In this document: positions 42,428 through 50,786 of the stretch, in pieces | How the letters are laid out: each line of letters begins with the position of its first letter | Position numbering within the stretch: the stretch's first letter is position 1 | Assembly (NCBI GenBank): GCA_902809935.1 | Contig: LR778134.1 | Span: 2,170,001-2,234,000 of the forward strand | Length of the DNA stretch: 64,000 nucleotides | Reading direction: 5' to 3' | Source: Ruminococcaceae bacterium BL-4 | Lineage (GTDB): Bacteria; Bacillota; Clostridia; Oscillospirales; Acutalibacteraceae | Made by a program: the position numbers and the translations under genes | The notes under the pieces: model-generated | What the model saw: the letters and a program-made list of their open reading frames with translations, nothing else | Databases searched by the model: none | What the model was told of the DNA's origin: nothing

Positions 42428-43765
42428 ATGGAACAAATTCTAAATCGGCGTACAGAAAACCCAGTGCTTCGATTCTTAAAATGGCGCTATGCACCCTTTC
42501 TTATTTTTCTAATTTACGCGATCATTGTTCACTGCACGATGCAGCTTGGAACTGACGATGATGTCCTTTTTGCAAAAGCTTTGCAGGACGAAGGTCCTCT
42601 TCTTCACTATTATACTACCCGTTATGCAACTTGGACTTCACGGTTGCTTTTAGAAACTGTTTTAATTTATGTCATTCAGATTCCCTTACTTTGGAAAATA
42701 CTTGATATTGCTATTTTTGTCTCAATTCCGGCACTGCTTTCTTTCCTTTTTGACAAAGGAAACAATTGGGGAATTCGCTGGCTTTTTGTCTTTTTAATGG
42801 TTCTTTATCCGTTTCATGATATGGCAACCGCCGGTTGGATTACAACAACAGTCAATTATCTATGGCCGCTGGCTGCAGGAATCGCTACTTTTTTGCCCAT
42901 TAAGAAACTTTTACAGAATAAACCACTTCGCTGGTACCATTATGTAATCAATATTCCACTTGTACTTTTCGCTTCCAATCAGGAACAATGCTGTGTAATC
43001 ATTGCAGCTATGTTTTTCTTTTTCCTAATCAAGCAAATCATCTGCAAAAAGAATTGGCACTACCCCGCCATTATGCTTTTCCTCTGTGCTTTAATGCTTC
43101 TTTTTATTATGACATGTCCCGGTAATAAAGCAAGGCTTGCTTTTAATACGGAATATTGGCTTCCGGAATTTTCCAGCCTGCATTTAGGCGGAAAAATCGA
43201 ATTGGGATTTTCCTCTACCCTCTACGCATTTCTATTTATGATGGGTCCGTGCGGATCTAATTACATCATCCTCACATTTACATTTTTGTTGTTTTTAGCT
43301 GCACTAAAATCAAAAACTTCTATTTTTAAAAAAATCATTTGTTTTTCGCCATTTGGTATCTGTTTACTTTTTTCCTTGCAACCTGTTTTAAACTCGGTTC
43401 CCATTTTGAATCGCTTTTTTAGCCGGATTAACACTGCTATGACTTCAACCGGCACTCGCCCATTTTCACATTTGCCGGAAACTATTTTTCCTGATGCTGT
43501 TTTAAGTTTGATTTGTCTTGCAATCATTCTTTCCATGTTCTTTGTTTTTCAAAACAGAAAACGCTTTTGGCTTGCTCTTTATACCATGGCAGCAGGATTT
43601 ATTACGCGCCTTGCAATGGGATTTTCTCCTACGGTCTGGGCCTCCAGTACTAGGACTTATTTATTCTTCTACATTGCGGTTATTATAGACGCTGTTTTGG
43701 TCTTAATGGAAATACAAGAAAATTCCGCTGTACTTAAAATGAAACATTATCGTTTCAAAAAATAA
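42428..43765 (+). CDS. Polytopic membrane protein, DUF6056-like
   Basis: About 445 residues with 10-12 hydrophobic segments. After the first helix comes a long outer loop, LGTDDDVLFAKALQ, then YTTRYATWTSRLLLE, a pattern seen in DUF6056 proteins and other GT-C-like membrane glycosyltransferase relatives, where the Asp pair lies outside the membrane; ITTTVNYLWPLAAG and NQEQCCVIIAAMF are also family-like. The true start is unclear: the ATG at 42428 follows GGAG, while an ATG 21 bases upstream lacks a site. Function unknown; a role in envelope polysaccharide is a guess. Confidence 0.75.
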   Translation: MEQILNRRTENPVLRFLKWRYAPFLIFLIYAIIVHCTMQLGTDDDVLFAKALQDEGPLLHYYTTRYATWTSRLLLETVLIYVIQIPLLWKILDIAIFVSIPALLSFLFDKGNNWGIRWLFVFLMVLYPFHDMATAGWITTTVNYLWPLAAGIATFLPIKKLLQNKPLRWYHYVINIPLVLFASNQEQCCVIIAAMFFFFLIKQIICKKNWHYPAIMLFLCALMLLFIMTCPGNKARLAFNTEYWLPEFSSLHLGGKIELGFSSTLYAFLFMMGPCGSNYIILTFTFLLFLAALKSKTSIFKKIICFSPFGICLLFSLQPVLNSVPILNRFFSRINTAMTSTGTRPFSHLPETIFPDAVLSLICLAIILSMFFVFQNRKRFWLALYTMAAGFITRLAMGFSPTVWASSTRTYLFFYIAVIIDAVLVLMEIQENSAVLKMKHYRFKK

Positions 43766-43781
43766 TAAATAATTAATGGAA

Positions 43782-43813
43782 AAAAGGCCGCCTTAAACAG
43801 GCGGCCTTTTCAG
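43782..43813 (+). terminator. Terminator after DUF6056-like gene
   Basis: 11-bp perfect stem AAAAGGCCGCC / GGCGGCCTTTT with 7-base loop. Confidence 0.9.
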
Positions 43814-43930
43814 AGAGAGGAGAAATTTATGAAAATGTCTTATAATCACTTTGAATAATTTTAAGATACACTCCTTATGTGATGGTTTGATGAAAAAAAT
43901 CACATAATTATAAAAATCTTAAAAAATGAG

Positions 43931-43959
43931 TTGACTTTTTAAACTGCAACTAATATAAT
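43931..43959 (+). promoter_or_regulatory. Promoter of rrf2-trx operon
   Basis: TTGACT (43931-43936), 17 bases, perfect TATAAT (43954-43959). Confidence 0.8.
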
Positions 43960-43962
43960 ATC

Positions 43963-43981
43963 AGTATAGCAAATTGATACT
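43963..43981. promoter_or_regulatory. Candidate Rrf2-type operator at transcription start
   Basis: Inverted repeat AGTAT (43963-43967) and ATACT (43977-43981) covers the expected start point, where a bound regulator would block transcription. Confidence 0.4.
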
Positions 43982-44014
43982 AAAACGATTACAGTTAAAA
44001 GGAGGTTTGAAAAA

Positions 44015-44434
44015 ATGAACAGTGACTTCTGCGTAGCCGTTCATGCATTGGTCTATTTAAATCGTAAAGCAGAAGTCGTTTCCAGCGAAGAACTTGCTAA
44101 AAACATTTGCACTCACCCTGCTCGAGTACGCAAAGTTCTCTCTAAACTGAAACGAACCGGTCTAGTCGCAACCAAAGAAGGAATCGAAGGCGGTTATCGT
44201 TTTGTTGGGAATCCCGAGTCAATGACACTTGACGAAATCAGCAAAGCTCTTGACGTTCGTTTTGTAGAATCTTCATGGCACAGCGGAGATAGTGATATGG
44301 ATTGTTTAATTGCTTCTGGAATTGCAAAAATCATGGATGGAATTTACGAAGATCTGGACAAACTATGTAAAGATCATTTGAAAACTGTAACAATTCAAAC
44401 AATCGATGATGAAATTTTCCGCAAAAACAAATAA
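44015..44434 (+). CDS. Rrf2-family transcriptional regulator
   Basis: 139 residues. The winged helix of Rrf2/IscR/NsrR type is clear: DFCVAVHALVYLNRKAEVVS, then SEELAKNICTHPARVRKVLS and AGLVATKEGIEGGYR-like LVATKEGIEGGYRF. The triple-Cys cluster motif of IscR/NsrR is not present: only scattered Cys (residues 6, 32, ~97) occur, so it resembles YwnA or CymR more than Fe-S sensors; thiol sensing is possible. AAGGAGG ribosome site. Followed after 30 bases by thioredoxin. Confidence 0.9.
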   Translation: MNSDFCVAVHALVYLNRKAEVVSSEELAKNICTHPARVRKVLSKLKRTGLVATKEGIEGGYRFVGNPESMTLDEISKALDVRFVESSWHSGDSDMDCLIASGIAKIMDGIYEDLDKLCKDHLKTVTIQTIDDEIFRKNK

Positions 44435-44464
44435 TCAAAATCTATTTTTAAGGAGGAATACTTT

Positions 44465-44770
44465 ATGGAAATCAAAACCTTAACATCCGAAAATTTTGAG
44501 GCTGAAGTCTTAAAGGAATCAAAAACGGTTCTAGTTGATTTTTGGGCAAGCTGGTGTGGTCCCTGCCGTATGCTCTCCCCCGTTGTTGACCTAATTGCAG
44601 AAGAGCGCCAAGACGTAAAAGTCTGCAAGGTTAACATTGATGAACAGCCGGAATTAGCACAAAAATTTGGCATTATGAGCATTCCAACACTGCTCGTTTT
44701 TCGTGATGGAAAACAGGTAAATTCTTGTGTTGGTGTACACCCCAAACAAGACATTTTAAACATTCTTTAA
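44465..44770 (+). CDS. trxA: Thioredoxin
   Basis: 101 residues; active site FWASWCGPCRMLSP (Cys32-Gly-Pro-Cys35 region), conserved Asp in VDF, and cis-Pro in MSIPTLLVF. Reduces cytoplasmic disulfides with thioredoxin reductase, which is not in the window. Likely an additional thioredoxin under Rrf2-type stress control. Good AAGGAGG site. Confidence 0.95.
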   Translation: MEIKTLTSENFEAEVLKESKTVLVDFWASWCGPCRMLSPVVDLIAEERQDVKVCKVNIDEQPELAQKFGIMSIPTLLVFRDGKQVNSCVGVHPKQDILNIL

Positions 44771-44794
44771 TTTCAATTAACTCAAAAGATCTAC

Positions 44795-44840
44795 AAAAGT
44801 CGCCTCCGATAATAGGGAGACGGCTTTCTTTTTATTTTTC
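44795..44840 (+). terminator. Terminator after thioredoxin gene
   Basis: GTCGCCTCC / GGAGACGGC with two wobble pairs, 8-base loop, then TTTCTTTTTATTTTT. Confidence 0.8.
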
Positions 44841-44890
44841 AAAAAACAACTGCTTTGCTTTTCCTCTCAAAAATCGGAAAAGCAAAGCAG
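44838..44890 (-). terminator. Terminator after ackA
   Basis: 15-bp perfect stem (44850-44864 with 44876-44890) followed on the minus strand by TTGTTTTTT. Confidence 0.9.
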
Positions 44891-44928
44891 CCGTCAAATA
44901 ATTTATATTAACAATAAAATGCGAATGA

Positions 44929-46182
44929 TTAGATATCTTCCGGATCAACGACTGTCTTATCCTCTGCAGTTGCATAGGAGAAGCCAGCGACGATTTCCTT
45001 CGTATCACGAGCAATCATCAATTCCTCGTTGGTCGGAATAACCCATACCTGTACCTGAGAATCAAAGGAAGAAATCTTTCCGCCTTTTCCAAGAATCATC
45101 TGATCATTGAGAACTCCATCGACCTTCGTTCCAAGGAACCGCAGATAGCGGCATACACCATAACGGATCTTCGGAACATTCTCGCCAAGACCTGCTGTAA
45201 AGACGATCGCGTCAAGACCATTCATCGCAGCAGCATAAGCACCAATATATTTTGCGATCTGATAGATCAGCATTTCGTGAGTTAAAGCAGCTTTGTGATC
45301 GCCACGAATTTCTGCACTGGTTACATCACGGTCATCGCTGTAGCCGCAGACACCAAGCATACCGGATTTTTTATTGAGAAGATCGTCCATCTCTTTTGCA
45401 GTCATGCCCTCTTTTTCCATCAGGAAAGTTACAATAGAGGGATCAAGATCACCACAACGAGTTCCCATCATAAAACCGCCCAGCGGGGTCAGGCCCATAC
45501 TGGTATCTACAACATGACCATCTTTAATTGCGGTAACAGAAGAACCATTTCCAATATGGCAGGTAACCATCTTAATATCTTCCAGCGGCTGATGCATCAG
45601 GTGTGCACAGTGCTGGCTCACATAACGGTGGCTGGTTCCGTGGAATCCATAACGGCGAATCTTATATTTCTCATAATACTCATAAGGAATCGCGTACATA
45701 TAGGCTTTTTCAGGCATGGTAGCATGAAAGCTTGTATCAAAAGTGATACATTCCGGCATCTTTGTACCGAATACCTCGCGGCATGCAAGGATTCCCTGCA
45801 GCTCCGGGCCGTTATGAAGCGGTGCCAGCGGGACGAGACTCTCTACGCCCTTGATAACCTCGTCGTCAACTAATACGCTGTGATGGAAGATAGAACCGCC
45901 CTGCGCAACACGATGACCAATTGCAGCGATTTCAGAAAGGTTCTTGATTACGCCGAATTCTTTATCGACTAGAATCTGGGTCACGAGTTTAAAGGCTGCC
46001 TTGTGATCCGGCAGAGCAGGCTCAGAACTAGTTTTGCGGCCGTCCGCAGTCTTATGGCTGAATGATCCCTTCTCCTGACCGATTCGTTCACAATTTCCTT
46101 TGCAGAGCATTTTCTCCGTATCCATATCAATCAGCTGATATTTGAGCGAAGAACTGCCGGCATTGATGACCAGAATTTTCAT
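44929..46182 (-). CDS. ackA: Acetate kinase
   Basis: Forms ATP and acetate from acetyl phosphate, the main substrate-level phosphorylation of fermentation. 417 residues, slightly longer than the usual ~400 owing to a C-terminal extension (AEDKTVVDPEDI). ILVINAGSSSLKYQL (phosphate loop), GHRVAQGGSIFH, FDTSFHATMP, RRYGFHGTSHRYV with catalytic His, HIGNGSSV and FTAGLGENVP are present. AGGAGG upstream. pta is not adjacent, which is unusual but common in this group. Divergent from tmcAL. Confidence 0.97.
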   Translation of the reverse strand: MKILVINAGSSSLKYQLIDMDTEKMLCKGNCERIGQEKGSFSHKTADGRKTSSEPALPDHKAAFKLVTQILVDKEFGVIKNLSEIAAIGHRVAQGGSIFHHSVLVDDEVIKGVESLVPLAPLHNGPELQGILACREVFGTKMPECITFDTSFHATMPEKAYMYAIPYEYYEKYKIRRYGFHGTSHRYVSQHCAHLMHQPLEDIKMVTCHIGNGSSVTAIKDGHVVDTSMGLTPLGGFMMGTRCGDLDPSIVTFLMEKEGMTAKEMDDLLNKKSGMLGVCGYSDDRDVTSAEIRGDHKAALTHEMLIYQIAKYIGAYAAAMNGLDAIVFTAGLGENVPKIRYGVCRYLRFLGTKVDGVLNDQMILGKGGKISSFDSQVQVWVIPTNEELMIARDTKEIVAGFSYATAEDKTVVDPEDI

Positions 46183-46306
46183 TTTTGTTAACTTCCTCCT
46201 AAATTAAAAGATGAACAGAATTACTTGCAACTTCTTGATGAACAAAGTAATATATATATGATAATACATGTTTTTCGGGATTTCAAGGCAAAGGAGCAAG
46301 AAAACG

Positions 46307-47494
46307 ATGAAAATATGCGCAGTCATATGTGAGCTAAACCCCTGTCACTTCGGTCATCAGGCTCTTTTTGACGCTGCGCGGAAAAATGGTGCCACTCACA
46401 TTGCTGCTATTTTAAGCGGAGATTTCGTGCAGCGCGGAGAACCTGCTTTGCTCCCAAAATGGGAACGTGCTGCTCAAGCACTTTCGATTGGCGCCGATTT
46501 AGTGATTGAGCTCCCTGTTCCGTTTGCGACAGCCGGTGCAGAAACGTTTGCGAAAGGCGGCGTTTCCCTTGCCGGAGCCATCGGTACAGACTTTCTCGCT
46601 TATGGCAGCGAGTGTGCTGATCTCAATTCCCTCAATATTCTTGCAAATACATTGCTTTCTGAAAAATTCTCAGAACGCTTAAATGATTTTCTAAGAGAGG
46701 GAATTTCTTTTGCCGCCGCACGTGAGAAGACAATTGAGGCTCTCTGCGGAAAAGAAATGGCAGCACTCTTAAAAATGCCAAACAATATTCTTGCCGTGGA
46801 ATACGAAAAAGCAAAAAAGGAACTGCATCTTTCAATGGATTCCATGACAATTCCGCGGTTAGGTGCTGTGCATGACAGTCTTTGTGATTCTTCTTTTCAA
46901 AGCAGCAGCCGAATTCGTCAGGAGATTTTTTCCGATGGAGACTGGTTTCCCATGATACCGGAAAAATCAGCTGTCATCCTCAAAGAAGCTATCACAAAAG
47001 GTTATGCACCGGCTTCTTTTAAATACGCTGAGCGAGCCGTTCTCTATGCACTGAGAAAATTGCAGCCGGAAGATCTTATGCACCTCCCGGATATTTCAGA
47101 AGGTCTCGAAAATCGTATTTATGCTGCCGTTCGAAATGCTTCTTCTTTGGAATCTCTTTACGCACAGATTAAAACGAAACGCTATCCTTTATCTCGGATT
47201 CGAAGAATCATTCTCAGTGCATTTTTAGGGATTCAAAAAACAGATACTGCTCTGCTTCCTCCCTATCTTCGGATTCTCGCCATTGGAAAGAAGGGGCAAG
47301 AGCTTTTGCATTTTATCAAAAGCAACACAAATTTGCCGATTATTACACATTCCTCAGATCATTTTGCTCTTGACAGTAAGGCCTTTCATATGATTGAATT
47401 AGAGCATCTGGCATCTGATCTGTATGCACTTTGCATGCCTGTTCCACGCCCTTGCGGCAGTGATTTGACTCATGGTATAATCGTTTCGGAATAA
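46307..47494 (+). CDS. tmcAL: tRNA(Met) cytidine acetate ligase
   Basis: 395 residues of the TmcAL (YlbM) family, which activates acetate with ATP and acetylates C34 of elongator tRNA-Met. N-terminal nucleotidyltransferase ICELNPCHFGHQAL (His-x-Gly-His), ILSGDFVQRGEPALLPKWER, GADLVIELPVPFATAGAETFAKG, and the RLGAVHDS segment are diagnostic. The start is ATG ten bases after AAAGGAG; the in-frame upstream ATG at 46268 has no site. Its co-substrate acetate is the product of the divergent ackA. Confidence 0.93.
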   Translation: MKICAVICELNPCHFGHQALFDAARKNGATHIAAILSGDFVQRGEPALLPKWERAAQALSIGADLVIELPVPFATAGAETFAKGGVSLAGAIGTDFLAYGSECADLNSLNILANTLLSEKFSERLNDFLREGISFAAAREKTIEALCGKEMAALLKMPNNILAVEYEKAKKELHLSMDSMTIPRLGAVHDSLCDSSFQSSSRIRQEIFSDGDWFPMIPEKSAVILKEAITKGYAPASFKYAERAVLYALRKLQPEDLMHLPDISEGLENRIYAAVRNASSLESLYAQIKTKRYPLSRIRRIILSAFLGIQKTDTALLPPYLRILAIGKKGQELLHFIKSNTNLPIITHSSDHFALDSKAFHMIELEHLASDLYALCMPVPRPCGSDLTHGIIVSE

Positions 47495-47525
47495 AGTCCA
47501 GAGTTTAAGAGGGGGAAAAGCTCTT

Positions 47526-48461
47526 ATGAGTATCGAAATGCAGGAAATTGAGTATGAACCGTTCGGACGATGCATTAAAATTTCCAACCGGGTTTTAGAG
47601 GCAATTATCTCCATCGATTTTGGTCCTCGCATCTTAAAATTTAATTTTCTCAACGAAGAAAACGCACTATATGAAGATAAGCAGGATCAACATGTTTATC
47701 AAAATGAAATTCTGCATGAATATTTTGGAAAAGACGCGAAATTCCACTGCTATGGAGGACACCGACTTTCAGTTGCACCGGATGTAATGCCTCAAAGCTA
47801 TTATCCTGATAACGAACCGGTTGTCTACGGTCCCATTAATGGCGGAGTCACTTTTACATCTCCCCGCCAGCAAGACAGCGAGATTCAATTTTCTATGGAT
47901 ATCATGATGTCGGATGGAACTTCCGATATTATGGTCGTTCATAAGCTAAAAAATTGTTCTTCTTCAGAAAAAAGCATTGCACTTGCCGCAATTACAATGA
48001 CTCAAAGGGATGGCCTCTTGATTGTTCCCCAAAACCAGGGACACGATGAAAAGCACTATCCAAACCGTCATATTTCTCTGTGGCCTTTTTCAAGTTTCCG
48101 CGACCCACGCCTCTTTGTCGGGGATCGGTATTTAACGGTTAAACACGCAGCAGCAGAACAGTATTTAAAATTCGGGATTAACGATGTGCAGGGTTGGGCG
48201 GTTTATGTCCGCAATCATACTGCTTTGATGGCACGTTTTATCCATAACACTGCTTGTGCTTATCCGGATTTCGGAGCTTCTTTTGAATCTTACGTCTGCA
48301 ATGACTACACCGAAATGAGGGTGCTTTCTCCGCTCTATACAGTTGCTCCGGGAAAAATAATTCGTCATGTCGAAAATCTTTCACTCTTCCACATTGACAA
48401 CCTTCCGAATGCCGAAGATGAAGATGCCATTGAAAATTTTTGCGAACAGCTTGCACCCTAA
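47526..48461 (+). CDS. Galactose-mutarotase-like (DUF4380-type) protein
   Basis: 311 residues, mostly beta strands. VLEAIISIDFGPRILKFNF near the N-terminus matches the start of DUF4380 and aldose-1-epimerase-like sandwiches, where Gly-Pro-Arg-Ile follows the first strand; YGGHRLSVAPDVMPQSYYPDN and HISLWPFSSFRDPRLF with conserved Trp and His recall the sugar cleft. Site AGAGGGGG before ATG. Probably co-transcribed with tmcAL (31-base gap) although no functional link is known. Substrate and catalysis unproven. Confidence 0.6.
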   Translation: MSIEMQEIEYEPFGRCIKISNRVLEAIISIDFGPRILKFNFLNEENALYEDKQDQHVYQNEILHEYFGKDAKFHCYGGHRLSVAPDVMPQSYYPDNEPVVYGPINGGVTFTSPRQQDSEIQFSMDIMMSDGTSDIMVVHKLKNCSSSEKSIALAAITMTQRDGLLIVPQNQGHDEKHYPNRHISLWPFSSFRDPRLFVGDRYLTVKHAAAEQYLKFGINDVQGWAVYVRNHTALMARFIHNTACAYPDFGASFESYVCNDYTEMRVLSPLYTVAPGKIIRHVENLSLFHIDNLPNAEDEDAIENFCEQLAP

Positions 48462-48469
48462 AAAATTAA

Positions 48470-48518
48470 AAAAAGACCCATGTGCCGTAAATAAACGGGG
48501 CATGGGTCTTTTTTTATG
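48470..48518. terminator. Terminator between mutarotase-like gene and LysR gene
   Basis: AAAAAGACCCATG / CATGGGTCTTTTT, with runs on both sides; the genes converge here. Confidence 0.88.
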
Positions 48519-48521
48519 CCG

Positions 48522-49514
48522 TTATATTGTCTTTTCCACCTGCCGAACAAAAGCTGCTGGCCTTTTGTTTATCTGTTCAGCTTCTTTCGCCTGCAACACA
48601 TGATAATGCTTAATCAACAACTCCACAAACTCTTTTTCTGCTGCCGTTAACTCTGATTTTTCCTTGTAAATCACTCCAAAACGAAGACATTCGTTGCACC
48701 CTAAAAGAGGAATGGAAACTACCTGATAGCGAGAATCCTGTTGTTCAAATTCTGTAATGCCTATCGTAAAAAAATCACTCTCAGAAATTAGGCTCATCTG
48801 CTCTGCACGGTCATTTACATAAACAATCTTCGGTGACTCATTTAAATCCAAATGAAGATTTTGTGTTGTAATTCGATAAATAAAATCTTCAAATTGGCCA
48901 ATATAGCGAACAAATCCATATTGTTTTAATACAGAAAGATCAATTAAATCCTGATTTTGAAGAAGCTCATGACTACGTGAAAGACAAATAGATGGCTGAA
49001 AAAGTGCTAACGGAACAAAATGAAGCCCTGCCTCACAAAACTGTTTCTGTTTTGCTGAAGATTCACGGGAAGCAAAATGAATAACTCCTACATTTGATTT
49101 ACCTTCCATGACATTTTCAATTACATTCATTTCCGCATCTTCTTTTAAACAAAAAGAAAAGCTTTTTTCATCCTGATGCTTTCTGCAAATCTGATTAAAA
49201 CACTCAGCCGTATGTGAAAAACGAGTCATAGAAACATTAAGGGTGCTTTTTTCTGGTTTAGAGGAATCTGAAAACGTTTTTAATCGCTCAAGTTCTTTCA
49301 AAATAATTTTGCAGTGATCCAAAAAATGCTCCCCATCCGGTGTTAAAGAACAGCCTTTTCGCGTTCTATAAAAGAGCTGCACACCAGCCTCTTCTTCAAT
49401 TTCCTTAATAATGTGGCTCAAATGAGGCTGTGAAATATAGAGTAGTTTAGCCGCCTGATTAATAGAACCATTTTGTGCGACTTTTTCAAAATACTCTAGG
49501 TACTTAATTTCCAA
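48522..49514 (-). CDS. LysR-family transcriptional regulator
   Basis: 330 residues. N-terminal helix-turn-helix YFEKVAQNGSINQAAKLLYI, then SQPHLSHIIKEIEEEAGVQLF; residues 90-300 form the substrate-binding-like effector domain. Start codon is TTG after AGGGGG, nine bases apart. Divergent from the glutaminase-symporter operon, which it most likely controls in LysR fashion, perhaps sensing glutamine, glutamate or ammonium. Confidence 0.92.
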   Translation of the reverse strand: MEIKYLEYFEKVAQNGSINQAAKLLYISQPHLSHIIKEIEEEAGVQLFYRTRKGCSLTPDGEHFLDHCKIILKELERLKTFSDSSKPEKSTLNVSMTRFSHTAECFNQICRKHQDEKSFSFCLKEDAEMNVIENVMEGKSNVGVIHFASRESSAKQKQFCEAGLHFVPLALFQPSICLSRSHELLQNQDLIDLSVLKQYGFVRYIGQFEDFIYRITTQNLHLDLNESPKIVYVNDRAEQMSLISESDFFTIGITEFEQQDSRYQVVSIPLLGCNECLRFGVIYKEKSELTAAEKEFVELLIKHYHVLQAKEAEQINKRPAAFVRQVEKTI

Positions 49515-49811
49515 AGTGCAAAGCCCCCTAATTTTTTAAATTTATTTTTATCTTTAATTTATAAAATTAAGAATATTATCATTATTAGTTTATTAAATTC
49601 TGTATTATTTATATCATATTTCCACTTTTTCGTAAAGCGAATTACTGTTTTTTGTATAATTACACGGATTTTCCTTTTGGTTTCTGTTGATTTTTTCTAT
49701 ATAATCCCCCGATATTTCTATTCGTAATTCAAATAATTAGACTTAATTAAATTATGTTATAGTATTAATATACATTAATTAATAAATGATTTCGGGGTGA
49801 TTTTTATTAAA
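49515..49811. promoter_or_regulatory. Divergent control region of LysR gene and glsA
   Basis: Very AT-rich 297-base region. A TATAGT (49758-49763) with TTAGAC 15 bases before it is a weak glsA promoter candidate; the dyad around AATTCAAATAATT (49727-49739) could be a LysR site. Nothing else is recognised. Confidence 0.35.
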
Positions 49812-50753
49812 ATGAAACAATTATTAGAAAGTTCGCTAAAAAGCGCTATTTTATATGGCCAGCATTACCTTGCAAACGGAAAAGTAGCATCCTACATTCC
49901 GGAATTAGCAAAAGCTGATCCACATCAATTAGGACTTTGCCTCATTACCAAAGAAAAAGAAATTTATCACGCTGGCGACTGGTTAGTGCCTTTTACGATG
50001 CAAAGTATTTCAAAAACTTTTTCTTTAATTGCAGCACTTCAAACATCCGGATACCAAAAAGTTTTTAGTAAAGTAGGCATGGAACCTACCGGTGATGGAT
50101 TCGACAGTATTGTTCAGCTGGAAACCAAGCAGTTAATTCCCTTTAATCCCATGATCAATGCTGGTGCAATCGTCACTGTTAGCTGTATTGATAGCAAAGA
50201 TCCCGTCAAAGAATTTCTGGATCTGGTACATAAGCTATGCGCAAACAATGAAATCAAAATAAATGAAGCTACCTATTTGTCAGAAAAAAAAGCCGGCATG
50301 CGCAACCGCTCCATTGCTTATCTTTTGGAAAGTGATCACATTCTCGAGGGAGACCCCGAAATTATTTTGGATCATTATTTTAAGATGTGTTCGGTTTCTG
50401 TTACGACAAAAGATCTTGCTCATTATGCTTGGGTTCTAGCAAATGACGGTCTTGATCCCATCACGGGAGAACGCCTTATCGAAGGATGGATTGTACGAAT
50501 CGTAAAGACCTTGATGATGACTTGCGGTATGTACGACGAATCCGGTGAATTTGCAGTCAAAGCGGGGATTCCCTCAAAAAGTGGAGTAGGAGGTGGAATC
50601 GTATCTGTGGCCCCAAATGGAATTGGAATTGCTGCTTTTGGCCCGGCACTCAATAAAAAGGGAAACAGTGTCGGCGGTACACATATGATTGAGTACTTAT
50701 CCAAGGAACTTAATCTTCATTATTTTGCAAACCAATCTGACATCACCGCATAA
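49812..50753 (+). CDS. glsA: Glutaminase A
   Basis: Hydrolyses glutamine to glutamate and ammonia. 313 residues of the serine beta-lactamase-like fold: FTMQSISKTFSLIAAL carries the Ser-x-x-Lys nucleophile pair (about residue 66), PFNPMINAGAIVTVS and SEKKAGMRNRSIAYLL are substrate loops, and KSGVGGGIVSVAPNGIGIA near residue 260 completes the pocket. I use ATG at 49812 after CGGGGTGA; an in-frame GTG 15 bases upstream overlaps that site. Paired with an amino acid symporter directly downstream. Confidence 0.95.
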   Translation: MKQLLESSLKSAILYGQHYLANGKVASYIPELAKADPHQLGLCLITKEKEIYHAGDWLVPFTMQSISKTFSLIAALQTSGYQKVFSKVGMEPTGDGFDSIVQLETKQLIPFNPMINAGAIVTVSCIDSKDPVKEFLDLVHKLCANNEIKINEATYLSEKKAGMRNRSIAYLLESDHILEGDPEIILDHYFKMCSVSVTTKDLAHYAWVLANDGLDPITGERLIEGWIVRIVKTLMMTCGMYDESGEFAVKAGIPSKSGVGGGIVSVAPNGIGIAAFGPALNKKGNSVGGTHMIEYLSKELNLHYFANQSDITA

Positions 50754-50786
50754 AAAGATAAAAAGATTAAAAGGAGTTGGAAAAAA

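Noticed and set aside
43829-43858. Nine-codon frame with a good AGGAG site before the Rrf2 promoter
   Set aside because: Too short to support, no attenuator follows, and it lies upstream of the mapped promoter boxes, so it is not a leader peptide of that operon.
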